Below the pieces are notes generated by a model, which was not told where the DNA came from, did no database searches, and saw only the letters and a list, made by a program, of their open reading frames with translations. A program made the translations under genes and the position numbers. From Embleya hyalina (lineage in GTDB: Bacteria; Actinomycetota; Actinomycetes; Streptomycetales; Streptomycetaceae), in the NCBI RefSeq assembly GCF_003967355.1, contig NZ_BIFH01000017.1:1-64000 (forward strand): DNA of 64,000 nt, in the 5' to 3' direction. Position 1 is the stretch's first letter. The number at the start of each line of letters is the position of its first letter. Positions 34,791-43,442 of this stretch are shown here, piece after piece.

Positions 34791-35402
34791 TTACTTCTTC
34801 GACCAGTCCTTTTGGGGGAGGTCGGCGCGGCCCTGGGGGGCCTCGGCGTTGGTGCGCAGGAGGAGGGCCGTGGGGGTGGTGTTCCCGGGGAGGTCGAACC
34901 ACAGGTCTTCGACCAGGGTGTCGGAGGCGCCGAGGGTGAATTCGCGCAACTGGCGCTTGATCTCCATCGATTCGAGGTCCATGGCGAGTCGGGTGCCGTC
35001 CGCGAGGACCAGGCGCTGTTCCAGGTTGACGACCTGCACGGTGGCCAGCGAGTTGTTCGCGATGGAGATCTTGACCCGGCACAGCCGGCCCTTGGCGAAG
35101 TGTTCGGCGTGTGTGCCGGTGATCCACTCGATGCCGCAGGTCAGTCCCTGCGCGGTGAACGTGGTCTGCCCGCTGAGCACCGACGGCGCCTTGACCGGGA
35201 TCTCCCGCTCGCGCATCGTCATCTTCAGCGGCTTGTCCTTCTCCGGCCAGTACAGCGCCGCCGCCCCGGCCGCGCCCCCCGCACCGATCAGCAGCCCGAG
35301 TACGAACCCGATGGCGATCCACTGCCGAATCCGCCGCCGAGCCCCGAGATGGCCCACCACCTCGCCGCGTAACTCGCCGATCCGCCGACCCACGGGAACC
35401 AT
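34791..35402 (-). CDS. Membrane-anchored protein with extracellular Ig-like (DUF4352-like) domain
   Basis: A 203-residue protein: a short cytoplasmic N-terminus, one transmembrane segment (IRQWIAIGFVLGLLIGAGGA), then an extracellular domain. That domain has the DUF4352-like pattern (CRVKISIANNSLATVQVVNL, then QRLVLADGTRLAMD and LVEDLWFDLPGNTTPTALLL) and cysteines that could form a disulfide. Such domains occur in Gram-positive surface lipoproteins of unknown role. The ATG at 35402 is used, and codon 11 is a TTA (35370-35372), a rare bldA-type codon. No partner is evident among the neighbours. Confidence 0.65.
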   Translation of the reverse strand: MVPVGRRIGELRGEVVGHLGARRRIRQWIAIGFVLGLLIGAGGAAGAAALYWPEKDKPLKMTMREREIPVKAPSVLSGQTTFTAQGLTCGIEWITGTHAEHFAKGRLCRVKISIANNSLATVQVVNLEQRLVLADGTRLAMDLESMEIKRQLREFTLGASDTLVEDLWFDLPGNTTPTALLLRTNAEAPQGRADLPQKDWSKK

Positions 35403-35490
35403 TCGCCACCCCTGTCTCCGCAACCGAGGCCCGCATCGTATGGGCGCGCTCCCACCGCTGACGAGAGCTTTACGACGGGGCACCCGGCCC

Positions 35491-35892
35491 TCAGTCGTGC
35501 TGGATCAGGGACGCCGCGGCGCGAGCGATGGCGGCGTCGAGCGGGCCCAGCGGAGTGGGCACGGCGTTCTCGCTCGGCGCGATGTGCCAGACCAGCGGCC
35601 CGGATCCGCCACGCGGCGGAGGAAAGGTCACCCAGGCCCCGAGACCGTGCCGACTCGGCCCGCGCTGGTCCCGCAGCCGGGTGCGATCCGGACCGGTGAC
35701 CGGAACCAGGAAGCCCATCTTCGCGCAGCGCCGGTCGTGGATCACCGGCCCGACCCGAACTCCCGCCGCCCGCAGGTGCTTCACCACCTCGCGCCCGAGC
35801 CGCGCATCCACCTCGATCACATCGAACGTCTGCCCGGCGGCCACCAGACGCGGAGCGTAGGGGTTGCCGCCGGGCTCGGCCGAGTCGTACAT
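35491..35892 (-). CDS. Small protein resembling actinomycete primase/polymerase-like domains (tentative)
   Basis: A 133-residue protein. The segments TFDVIEVDARLGREVVKHLR and AAGVRVGPVIHDRRCAKMGF, followed by GLGAWVTFPPP, resemble the N-terminal part of the 'bifunctional DNA primase/polymerase'-like small proteins common near regulators in streptomycetes (pattern WDVVxVxxxxGxxAL...GPV). Catalytic acidic residues of a real prim-pol are not visible, so enzymatic activity is unlikely. A signalling or regulatory role is equally possible. GAAGG lies about nine bases before the ATG. It is downstream of fic on the same strand, 127 bp away. Confidence 0.45.
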   Translation of the reverse strand: MYDSAEPGGNPYAPRLVAAGQTFDVIEVDARLGREVVKHLRAAGVRVGPVIHDRRCAKMGFLVPVTGPDRTRLRDQRGPSRHGLGAWVTFPPPRGGSGPLVWHIAPSENAVPTPLGPLDAAIARAAASLIQHD

Positions 35893-36019
35893 GGGGTGAC
35901 ACCTTCATCCGTCGGATCGACTCCGGCCCCCGCACACCCCATCCCAACCCGCCGCACCCGCCCGCGCCCCCCACACTCACGAGTTGATGCACTTCCGTCA
36001 CCTGTTCGGCCCAGGCGAA

Positions 36020-37156
36020 TCAGTCGCGGTAGGGGTTGCTGAACGCAGGCATGGTCCTGGTCACGTCCTCGAGAATCGGCGTCATTCGGCGCGCGGCGGT
36101 GTAGTGCCTGCCCCGAGCCTTGCCGTGGGGTTCCAGCCACCCCTGAGCCACCAGTTCCCGAAGGTCGCGGACGGCGGACTGCTCGCTGATGTCGGCATCG
36201 TGTTGATACACCGGCCGCCGCACCTTGTTCCCGAACGCCGCAGGCATCAGGGCGAACGCCACGCGCTCGTCGAGACCGGCTCGTTCCGCGTGTTCGGTGA
36301 GCTCGCACCACACCCGGGAGTACAGGTCCACCCTTCTGCCCGCCATTTGAGCCTGTCGATGGTGGGCACCCAGGCAGAATCGAATCCAGGCGTGGGCGTC
36401 CCGGGAGGGGTCCCAGGTAGGGCCGCCCACCTGCTGAAGAACGCCGTAGTACGCGTACGTGTTCTGCCCATAGCCCAGCCATTCCTCGATGGAGGAGAAC
36501 TCCGCGGGCATCAGCGCCTCGCGAGAGAACACCAGGGTGGACAGGGCACGCGACATCCGACCGTTGCCACCGGGCCAGGGATGGATGCTCACAAGGTTCA
36601 GGTGGGCCATCGAGGCCCGTACGTGAACCGGCGATTCGAGGTCGCCTTCGTTGAGCCAGGTCACCAACTCCCCCATCAGAGCCGGGACCCGGTCGGGCTC
36701 GGGCGCCGTGTACGCGGCGACGGCGGGGTCCTCCGGGGAGGTGACGTAAACGGGGCCCTTGCGCCATCTACCCGGGCGTTTGTTCATGTGGTGCCCCTGC
36801 ATCATGAAGTGCAGACCGTTCAGCAGCCCTATGTCGTAACGAAAGTCCTCCCCCGCGTCGGAAAGGCCCTGAATGTAGGTCATCGCGCGCTGATACGCCT
36901 CGACTTCCACGCGCGTCTCTTCGGAAGCCTCCAAAGGCTCCTCGCCCGACAGCAGCGCCTCGACGTCGTCTACCGAGGCCGCGTATCCCTCGATCGTGTT
37001 GGAACCGGCGATGGCCCGGGCCGTGAGATTCCGCCGCAGTTGCCCCGACCATCGGAGTTCAGGGCGCAGCATGTGCCGCAACCGGGTGCGCATCTCCTCG
37101 ATCTCGTGGAGAGCGCGCGCATCACGGTCGTCGAGGCGAGGAACACGAAAGAGCAT
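36020..37156 (-). CDS. Fic-domain protein (predicted AMP transferase) with inhibitory motif and winged helix
   Basis: A 378-residue protein. The N-terminal helix carries the class II inhibitory motif SNTIEG (residues 52-57, with E56 the expected blocking glutamate). The Fic core motif is HPWPGGNGR (192-200), where Trp replaces the usual Phe but the catalytic His and the GNGR loop are intact. A C-terminal winged-helix domain follows (ISEQSAVRDLRELVAQGWLE). Such proteins transfer AMP to hydroxyl side chains and are kept off by the N-terminal Glu. The winged helix suggests DNA binding and autoregulation. A perfect inverted repeat lies on its start codon, and no ribosome site is seen. It follows the response-regulator gene by 45 bp. 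Confidence 0.9.
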   Translation of the reverse strand: MLFRVPRLDDRDARALHEIEEMRTRLRHMLRPELRWSGQLRRNLTARAIAGSNTIEGYAASVDDVEALLSGEEPLEASEETRVEVEAYQRAMTYIQGLSDAGEDFRYDIGLLNGLHFMMQGHHMNKRPGRWRKGPVYVTSPEDPAVAAYTAPEPDRVPALMGELVTWLNEGDLESPVHVRASMAHLNLVSIHPWPGGNGRMSRALSTLVFSREALMPAEFSSIEEWLGYGQNTYAYYGVLQQVGGPTWDPSRDAHAWIRFCLGAHHRQAQMAGRRVDLYSRVWCELTEHAERAGLDERVAFALMPAAFGNKVRRPVYQHDADISEQSAVRDLRELVAQGWLEPHGKARGRHYTAARRMTPILEDVTRTMPAFSNPYRD

Positions 37157-37191
37157 GTCTAGATGACACCATCATCTAGACACTTTCGCAA
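37156..37191 (-). promoter_or_regulatory. Operator-like palindrome and probable leaderless promoter of the fic gene
   Basis: TGTCTAGATGA (37156-37166) and TCATCTAGACA (37172-37182) are exact reverse complements with a 5-bp spacer. The first base of the minus-strand ATG (37156) is the last base of the repeat. Reading the minus strand, TTGCGA (37191-37186), a 17-bp spacer and TGTCAT (37168-37163) would place transcription start at or near the A of ATG. The gene may therefore be leaderless, with the operator covering the -10 region. The promoter hexamers are each only 4/6 matches. Confidence 0.6.
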
Positions 37192-37201
37192 ACGGAAGCC
37201 G

Positions 37202-37882
37202 CTACGTCGCCCGGCCCGCCTGGATCAGGCCGGATTCGTAGGCGAAGACGACTGCCTGGGCGCGGTCGCGGACGCCGAGTTTGGCGAAGAGGCCCGTGGC
37301 GTGGTTCTTGACGGTCTGGACGCCGATGCTCATCGTCTGGGCGATCTCGGCGTTGTCCAGGCCCGCCGCGATCAGGCGCAGTACCTCGACCTCCCTCGGG
37401 GTCAGGTCGCGCAGGCCCGTCGCCGAGGGCTGCGGGGCCGAGGGGGCCTTGACGAAGGACTCGATCAGGCGCGTGAGCAGCCGCGGCGCGACCGCGGCCT
37501 CGCCCAGGTGGACCGTGTGCACCGCCGCGATCAGGTCCTCGGGCAGCACGTCCTTGGGCAGGAAGCCGATCGCCCCGGCGCGCAGCGCGCCGACCACGTA
37601 CTCGTCCATGTCGAACGTGCTCAGCGCGAGCACCCGGCACTCGGGCAGTTCCTCGGTCAGCCGCGCGGTGGCCTGTACGCCGTCGAGGACCGGCATGCGG
37701 ATGTCCATCAGGATCACGTTCGGACGCAGCCGATGCGCGGCCTCGACCGCCTGCGCGCCGTCGTCGACCTCGCCGATCACCTCGATGCCGGGGTCGGAGC
37801 GCAGGATCAGCGCCAGTCCCCGACGCACGAGCGGCTGATCGTCCGCGAGCAGCACGGTGACCGGGGGTGCGTCCACGCTCAT
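37202..37882 (-). CDS. NarL/LuxR-family response regulator
   Basis: A 226-residue regulator. The receiver domain has acidic D14-D15, the phospho-acceptor D60 in VILMDIRMPVLDG, the Ser/Thr switch in LALSTFD and the Lys in GFLPKDV. A LuxR-type helix-turn-helix follows (LTPREVEVLRLIAAGLDNAE, then VKNHATGLFAKLGVRDRAQA). The ATG at 37882 is preferred over an in-frame TTG at 37891 because the GGAGAGG box lies at a workable distance only from the ATG. It is coupled to the histidine kinase gene, whose stop is at 37888, and forms a two-component system with it. Confidence 0.94.
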   Translation of the reverse strand: MSVDAPPVTVLLADDQPLVRRGLALILRSDPGIEVIGEVDDGAQAVEAAHRLRPNVILMDIRMPVLDGVQATARLTEELPECRVLALSTFDMDEYVVGALRAGAIGFLPKDVLPEDLIAAVHTVHLGEAAVAPRLLTRLIESFVKAPSAPQPSATGLRDLTPREVEVLRLIAAGLDNAEIAQTMSIGVQTVKNHATGLFAKLGVRDRAQAVVFAYESGLIQAGRAT

Positions 37883-37887
37883 CAGTC

Positions 37888-39204
37888 TCAATCCTCTCCT
37901 GGCTCCGCCGGCGGCAGGGGCACGAGTGCGGCCACCCGGAATCCGCCTTCGGGGCGCCTGCCCACCTCGAGCACACCACCGTGCACGGCGACGCGCTCGC
38001 GCATACCCAGGAGACCGTACCCGCCTTCCCCGACCGCGGTGTCCCCGCGGCCTCCGTCGCCGTCGTCGCAGATCTCCACCGCGACCAGGTCGGACCGGAA
38101 TTCGAGCCGTACGCAGGCCCGCGCGTCACCCGCGTGCTTGCGCGCGTTGGTCAGCGCCTCCTGCACGATCCGGTACAGCGTGAGCCCGATCGCCAACGGC
38201 ACCCGACCCGGCTCGCCCAGCGCCTCGAACTCGACGGGCAGCCCGGCCGCGCGCGACTCGACGAGCAGTCGGTCGATCTCGCGGATCCCCGGCTGGGGCG
38301 CGGAGGGCGCGTCCTCGGCCACGTCGGTGCCGCGCAGCACGCCGAGCAGTTGGCGCATCTCGCGCAGCGCGGTGCGGCCGGACGACTCCAGCGTGACCAG
38401 CGCCTCCCGGGCGGTCTCGGGATCGCGGTCGAGGGTGGCGCGCGCGCCGCCGGACATCAGGTACATCGTGGTGAGGTGGTGCGCGACGATGTCGTGCAGT
38501 TCGCGCGCGATCCGCCGGCGCTCCTCGGTCACCGCCCGCTCCGCGAGCAGCCGCCGGTTCAGCGTCACCTGCTCCCGCCACCGGCGCACCCAGACGCCCA
38601 CCGCGATCACCAGGGCGATGAACAGCGCGTCGCCGAACACCATCAGCGGGGTGGTCGAGGCCTCCCGCGTCGCGTGCGCCGCCTGACCCGCGAGCGCCGC
38701 GAGAGCGGCCGCGCCGATGGCGCGCGCGCCGCGGTTCCGGGCCACCGTGTACAGCGCGACCGCGACCGACACGGAGAAGTTGTGCGCGTGCATCGTGACG
38801 ACCGCGGACAACGCCACATGGAGCGCGACCAGTACGCCGAGCACGCGGGTCGGAAAGCGCCGACGGAAGAACAGCGCAGCGGCGCCGGCCGTGATCAGCA
38901 GCGCGCCGACGACGGACGCGTGCGGCGCGGCCGTATGGCCGGAGGCGAAGTACGAGGCGAGGTCCGCCGCCCCGCAGCCGAGCGCGATCAGCAGGTCGTC
39001 GCGGGTGCGCCGGCAGGCCCGGATCCGCCGCCCGACCAGCCCGATCAGCCCCGGGGGCCACCCCGGCCCCGGAACGGGACCCGAACCCGCGCCGGCCGAC
39101 CCGACCGCCGACCCGATCCCCGGACCGGCCGCCGGCTCCGCGGCCGTCGCCCCGATCGTGGTGATCGTCGCCGGCCCCGCCGCTGAGCGGTGCTCGGAGC
39201 CCAT
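37888..39204 (-). CDS. NarL-system sensor histidine kinase (HisKA_3 family)
   Basis: A 438-residue membrane kinase. A 50-residue Gly/Ala/Pro N-terminal tail precedes about five hydrophobic segments (residues 70-205). The dimerisation/phospho-acceptor helix has H237 in RRRIARELHDIVAHHLTTMY, and the HATPase domain has ALTNARKHA and GYGLLGMRERV. AAGGAGG lies eight bases before the ATG at 39204. The stimulus is unknown because no extracellular sensor domain is present. It is divergent from the MMPL transporter gene, a likely regulatory target of the system. Confidence 0.93.
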   Translation of the reverse strand: MGSEHRSAAGPATITTIGATAAEPAAGPGIGSAVGSAGAGSGPVPGPGWPPGLIGLVGRRIRACRRTRDDLLIALGCGAADLASYFASGHTAAPHASVVGALLITAGAAALFFRRRFPTRVLGVLVALHVALSAVVTMHAHNFSVSVAVALYTVARNRGARAIGAAALAALAGQAAHATREASTTPLMVFGDALFIALVIAVGVWVRRWREQVTLNRRLLAERAVTEERRRIARELHDIVAHHLTTMYLMSGGARATLDRDPETAREALVTLESSGRTALREMRQLLGVLRGTDVAEDAPSAPQPGIREIDRLLVESRAAGLPVEFEALGEPGRVPLAIGLTLYRIVQEALTNARKHAGDARACVRLEFRSDLVAVEICDDGDGGRGDTAVGEGGYGLLGMRERVAVHGGVLEVGRRPEGGFRVAALVPLPPAEPGED

Positions 39205-39452
39205 GCGCGGGCCTCCTTCATGGTTGGTGCCGTTCGTTCGCCCGCGCCCGGCCGGCGTCCGCCCGCCCGGCCCGTCCGCCCGGTCGTCCCATTCCATCGC
39301 CCGTGCCCGGTTTTCTGAACCTCATCGCAGATGATCCGCGCCCCGGACCGAAGTCCTGGTTCCGCGATCCGCCCGGACCGTGGTCCCGGTCCCTTCCCCT
39401 TCCCCCGGTCGATGCCCGGAGGGGGTTTCGCGTGATGAGCTTGAGGCATTCC

Positions 39453-39473
39453 GGAGTTCCCGCATCGAACTCC
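39453..39473. promoter_or_regulatory. Inverted repeat upstream of the MMPL gene
   Basis: GGAGTTC (39453-39459) and GAACTCC (39467-39473) are perfect reverse complements separated by seven bases. The repeat lies 30 bp before the MMPL start within the 299-bp gap to the divergent histidine kinase gene. It is a candidate binding site, perhaps for the adjacent response regulator. It could also lie inside the coding region if an earlier MMPL start (39432) is used. Confidence 0.4.
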
Positions 39474-39503
39474 CGCGTTTCGATCCGACGGCGGAGAAGG
39501 AAA

Positions 39504-41846
39504 ATGATCCGTAGAACAACCGCGTTCGCCACACGTCATCGATGGATGACGATTATCGTCTGGGCGATCGTCGGTCTCGCCCTGACCGCCGTCGGCCAGC
39601 CGTTGATGAACAGCGTCACCGATTCCTCGACCGGCGACTTCCTGCCGAAGAAATACGATTCCGCGGCGGCGATCCAAATCGCCGAGAAGAAGTTCGACGA
39701 AAAGCCGGACCCGAACGCGGTGACCGTGCTCGTGGCCCGCGCGGACGGCGCCAAGCTCGGCCCGCAGGACGGGAAGAAGATCGCGGACACGGCCGCGGGG
39801 CTGTCCGCGAAGCGCATCAAGGCCGAGCCGGAGCAGTTCGCCAAGGACTTCTCCCAGACGCCGCGCTACACGGTCGGGGTGGTCGCGCCCGACGGGACAT
39901 TCCAACTGCTCACCCTGTCGTTGAGCGGCAATGCGACCGACACCGGTCTGCAGGACGTGTATCGGGACGCCCGCGATCTGGCGAAAACCGATTACCAGGC
40001 CGCCGGATTCCGGGTCGGATTCACCGGCGGAATCGCGAGCACGGTCGACAACCTGGACGAGGAAAAGGACACCGAGGCACTCGTCGGCGCATTGACGATG
40101 GGTCTCATCATCCTGCTGAACGTGGTGGTGTTCCGCAGCATCCTGGCCGCGATCCTGCCGCTGCTCGCGGTGGCGTTGATCGGCGGTGTCGCCACCGGCG
40201 CGGTCGCCGGCAGCGCGAAGCTTCTGGACATCAAGGTCGACCCGTCCGTACCGTCCCTGATCACCGTCGTCCTGCTCGGCATCGTCGTCGACTACTTCCT
40301 GTTCCTGATGTTCCGCTTCCGCGAGGAGTTGCGGACCCACCCGAACATGGACAAGCGCGAGGCCGCCGCCAACACCGCCGGCCGGGTGGGCAACGCGATC
40401 ACCTGCGCGGCGCTGACCATCGTGGCGGCGTTCGCCACCCTGGGCATCGCCAGCTTCGGTCAGTTCAAGGTGCTCGGCCCGGCCATCGCGGTCTCGGTGC
40501 TCGTCGCCCTGCTCGGCAGCCTCACCCTGCTGCCCGCGCTGCTCGCGGTCACCGGTCGGGCGATGTTCTGGCCGGCGCGGGCCTGGAAGAAGGAGCGTCC
40601 GGCGGGCTTCGCCGCCCGGCTGGGCGAGAACATCAGCGCGCGTCCGGTGCGCTACCTGGTCGGCAGCCTGGTCCTGCTCGCCGCGCTCGGGGCCGGTGCC
40701 GTCGGCGTCAAGATGAGCTACGACCAGCACGGTCAGCCCACCACCAACGCCACCAGGACCGCCGACGAGATCTCCCGTTCGCTGCCGGCGGGCGTGTCCG
40801 ACCCGCACACCGTCTACGTGCAGACCAAGGCGGGCGGCAAGCTCGACGAACGTTCGCTCACCGGGCTGACCGGCGCGCTGGGCAAGGTCGAGGGTGTCGG
40901 CCAGGTCGCCAAGCCCGTGCTCAACCCGGACAAGTCGGCCGCTCGGATCGACGTGTTCCTGGCCGCCAAGGCCGACACCCAAAAGGCCCGTGACCTGATC
41001 ACCGGCCCGGTCCGCGGCACGATCGCCCAGAACACCCCCCAGGGCACCGAGGCGCACATCACCGGAACGGCGGCGATCTTCGCCGACGTGGCCACCGCGG
41101 TGAACAAGGACCTCAAGCTGGTCTTCCCGGTCGCCGCGATCCTGATCGCGCTGATCCTGTTCCTGCTGCTGCGCTCGCTGCTGGCGCCGCTGGTGCTGAT
41201 GCTCGCGGTCGGGTTGGGCTTCGTGGCCACGCTCGGCGCCGGGACGATGGTCTTCCAGCACATGCTCGACCGCCCCGGGGTGTCCTTCACCCTGCCGCTG
41301 GTGTTGTTCCTGTTCGTGGTCGCGCTGGGCACCGACTACAACATCCTGATGAGCGACCGGCTCCGGGAGGAGATGGACAAGCCGATCCCGGCCCGCAAGG
41401 CGGTGGCCGAGGCGGTCCGGCACACCGCGCCGGCGATCGCCACGGCCGGCCTGGTCCTGGCCGGTTCCTTCGCCAGCCTGGCGGCCAGTCCCGCGACCGC
41501 CGAGATCGGCTTCGCCACCGCGGTCGGCATCCTGCTCTCCTCGATGCTGCTCTCCATCGTGCTGGTGCCCTCGATCGCCGCGATCCTGGGCCGGGGCCTG
41601 TGGTGGCCGCGCCGCGGCAACAAAGGGCACGGGCGCGGGACGAGCGCGCCGACGGCGTACAACCACCCGGACGCGGACCGCACGCTCGTGACCGAACCGC
41701 AGATGGCCGGCGGATACGGGCCCGCCCCGTACACCGGACAGCAGCCCTACCCGGGGCAGCCGTACCAGGCGCAACAGCCCTACCCCGGGCAGCCGTACGG
41801 GCAGCCGTACGGGCAGCAGCACCACCCGGACCGGCCGCACGGCTGA
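39504..41846 (+). CDS. MMPL-family RND transporter
   Basis: A 780-residue inner-membrane protein with two repeated halves, each with one helix, a large extracellular domain and a five-helix bundle. Seen: RHRWMTIIVWAIVGLALTAV (TM1), DEEKDTEALVGALTMGLIIL, VVLLGIVVDYFLFLMFRFRE (the conserved membrane Asp-Tyr motif) and its second copy LFVVALGTDYNILMSDRLRE. MMPL proteins export lipids or hydrophobic metabolites using proton motive force. The tail has GQPY/QQPYPGQPY repeats. The ATG at 39504 has GGAG seven bases upstream. GTG 39432 and ATG 39435 after GGAGGGGG are alternatives adding 24 or 23 residues. Confidence 0.93.
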   Translation: MIRRTTAFATRHRWMTIIVWAIVGLALTAVGQPLMNSVTDSSTGDFLPKKYDSAAAIQIAEKKFDEKPDPNAVTVLVARADGAKLGPQDGKKIADTAAGLSAKRIKAEPEQFAKDFSQTPRYTVGVVAPDGTFQLLTLSLSGNATDTGLQDVYRDARDLAKTDYQAAGFRVGFTGGIASTVDNLDEEKDTEALVGALTMGLIILLNVVVFRSILAAILPLLAVALIGGVATGAVAGSAKLLDIKVDPSVPSLITVVLLGIVVDYFLFLMFRFREELRTHPNMDKREAAANTAGRVGNAITCAALTIVAAFATLGIASFGQFKVLGPAIAVSVLVALLGSLTLLPALLAVTGRAMFWPARAWKKERPAGFAARLGENISARPVRYLVGSLVLLAALGAGAVGVKMSYDQHGQPTTNATRTADEISRSLPAGVSDPHTVYVQTKAGGKLDERSLTGLTGALGKVEGVGQVAKPVLNPDKSAARIDVFLAAKADTQKARDLITGPVRGTIAQNTPQGTEAHITGTAAIFADVATAVNKDLKLVFPVAAILIALILFLLLRSLLAPLVLMLAVGLGFVATLGAGTMVFQHMLDRPGVSFTLPLVLFLFVVALGTDYNILMSDRLREEMDKPIPARKAVAEAVRHTAPAIATAGLVLAGSFASLAASPATAEIGFATAVGILLSSMLLSIVLVPSIAAILGRGLWWPRRGNKGHGRGTSAPTAYNHPDADRTLVTEPQMAGGYGPAPYTGQQPYPGQPYQAQQPYPGQPYGQPYGQQHHPDRPHG

Positions 41847-41875
41847 CGGGCCGGCCGAGACACGACACGACCAGT

Positions 41876-41925
41876 GACCCCGAAGGGGGCGGCGCCGGGA
41901 CACCGGCTCCGCCCCCTTCGGGGTC
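41876..41925. terminator. Bidirectional terminator between MMPL and L,D-transpeptidase genes
   Basis: GACCCCGAAGGGGGCGG (41876-41892) and CCGCCCCCTTCGGGGTC (41909-41925) form a perfect 17-bp stem, extended inside by GCCGG/CCGGC. It lies between convergent stop codons. Confidence 0.85.
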
Positions 41926-41957
41926 GCGCACTTCGCGGGTTCGGGCGATCGAGCCGA

Positions 41958-43253
41958 TCAGCCCGCCGTCCACCCCGCCCAGTCCATCGCCCAGCCGCTC
42001 CAGCCGTTGTCGGGGTCGACCACCTTCCTGGGCGAGTTGATCACCTCGACCACGTCCCCGATCAGCGACTCCTTGTAGAACCAGGCGGCGTTCATGTTCG
42101 GGTCGCCGCCGCCCTTGACGTCCTGCAGGCTCACGCAGCCGTGGCTGGTGTTCTCCTTGCCGAACGGCAGCGGGTCCGTACGCCAGTAGTTGCCGTGCAC
42201 GTAGGTGCCGGTGGAACTCAGCCGCATGCCGTGCGGGACGTCCTTGATGTCGTACACGCCCTTGGCCAGGCCGACCGTCTGGGAGTCCATGTGCACCGTG
42301 GGCTCCTTGGACATGATGGTCATCCTGCCGTTCCACGACGGGTTCTCCGCGTCCCCCAGGCTGGCCGGCAGCTTCTTGAGCAGGGCACCGTCGCGGGTGA
42401 TCGTCAAGGTGTGCGCGGTGTGGTCGGCGACGCTGGTCTGCGCGCGGCCGACGGTGAAGGTGACGTCCTTCTTCTGCCTGCCGTAGACGCCCGGGGAGGT
42501 CTGCTTCCCGTCCAGGTCCAGGTGCAGGGTCACCTTCGTGCCGGGCTTCCAGTACTTCTCCGGGCGAAAGTCCAGCCGCTGGTTGCCGAACCAGTGGCCC
42601 TTGACCTCGACGGCGGGGTCCGAGGTGACCTTGACCGACTGGTTCACCACCGCCTTGTCCGTGACCTTCTTGGTGAACTCCAGCGAGACGATCATGCCGA
42701 CGCCGTACGTCTCGTTCGCGTCGATGTTGAACACGCCGTAGTTGGCGTTCGCCGGGGTGAGCGTGGTGAACGAGGACTGCAGCGCCGACACCAGCCCGGC
42801 GGCGTCGGTCGCGGTCGCGGACACCGCGTACTTGGTCCCGGTCTGCAGGGCCGCCGCGGGCTGCCAACTCGCCCCGTCCGGCGAGATGGTGCCCTCGACC
42901 GGCTTGCCGCCCTCGGAGCCGGTCACGGTGACCTGCGTCAGCTTCCCGGCGCTCGCGCTCACCTTCAGCGCGCCGTCGGTGGCCACCTCCGTCGCGCCGT
43001 CCTTCGGCGCGATCGTGACCACCGCCTGGGAAACCCGGGGCGCGCCGTCGGGGGCCCTGGTCTGCGCGATCGGCGCGACCTTGTCGTCCTTCGCGTCCTT
43101 TCCGTCCTTCTTCCCGTCACCCCCGCCGCACGCCCCCACGCCCAGGAGCGCGACACACACCGCGAGCGCCGGCAGGGCCCTGCGTATCCGTCGTCGCGAG
43201 CGAGGTCTTTGTGCGCCCGAACCGGATGTGGCCCCTGCTGCCGTCGTCGACAT
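41958..43253 (-). CDS. L,D-transpeptidase lipoprotein with Ig-like domains (Ldt, YkuD fold), second copy
   Basis: A 431-residue lipoprotein: basic N-terminus, hydrophobic segment and lipobox LLGVGAC (Cys near residue 42), then a Gly/Asp/Lys linker. Two Ig-like domains follow, then the YkuD catalytic domain with HGNYWR and SHGCVS (C373 nucleophile). The tail WSGWAMDWAGW is Trp-rich. The architecture matches the paralogue at 27481-28755 domain for domain. It probably forms 3-3 cross-links in the cell wall. GGGAG lies five bases before the ATG. Two copies in one window suggest partly redundant or stage-specific enzymes. Confidence 0.94.
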   Translation of the reverse strand: MSTTAAGATSGSGAQRPRSRRRIRRALPALAVCVALLGVGACGGGDGKKDGKDAKDDKVAPIAQTRAPDGAPRVSQAVVTIAPKDGATEVATDGALKVSASAGKLTQVTVTGSEGGKPVEGTISPDGASWQPAAALQTGTKYAVSATATDAAGLVSALQSSFTTLTPANANYGVFNIDANETYGVGMIVSLEFTKKVTDKAVVNQSVKVTSDPAVEVKGHWFGNQRLDFRPEKYWKPGTKVTLHLDLDGKQTSPGVYGRQKKDVTFTVGRAQTSVADHTAHTLTITRDGALLKKLPASLGDAENPSWNGRMTIMSKEPTVHMDSQTVGLAKGVYDIKDVPHGMRLSSTGTYVHGNYWRTDPLPFGKENTSHGCVSLQDVKGGGDPNMNAAWFYKESLIGDVVEVINSPRKVVDPDNGWSGWAMDWAGWTAG

Positions 43254-43389
43254 GGATCTCCCTAAGTCGCTGCGCTACCGAAAGGAATGACCCCGTTGCC
43301 CACCCCCGCCGTTACGACCACGAGGTATGAGGTCGATCACCACCCCTGGACGGAACCGCGGGCACGGGCCGCCGCCGGCCGAAAAACAC

Positions 43390-43427
43390 CTCGGGCCCCG
43401 CCGTCCCGAAGGACGACGGGGCCCGAG
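43390..43427 (-). terminator. Intrinsic terminator of glgP
   Basis: The arms 43390-43406 and 43411-43427 pair over 17 bp with one mismatch around the tetraloop CGAA. On the minus strand the stem is followed by GTGTTTTTC, a U-rich tract. It begins 16 bp after the glgP stop. This is one of the few classical U-tract terminators in the window. Confidence 0.85.
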
Positions 43428-43442
43428 CCCGCGATCACCGCG

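Noticed and set aside
39045-41903. 952-residue minus-strand frame opposite the MMPL transporter
   Set aside because: Composition (Arg/Gly/Gln/His) and lack of any domain mark it as antisense shadow. The MMPL reading has clear membrane repeats and motifs.
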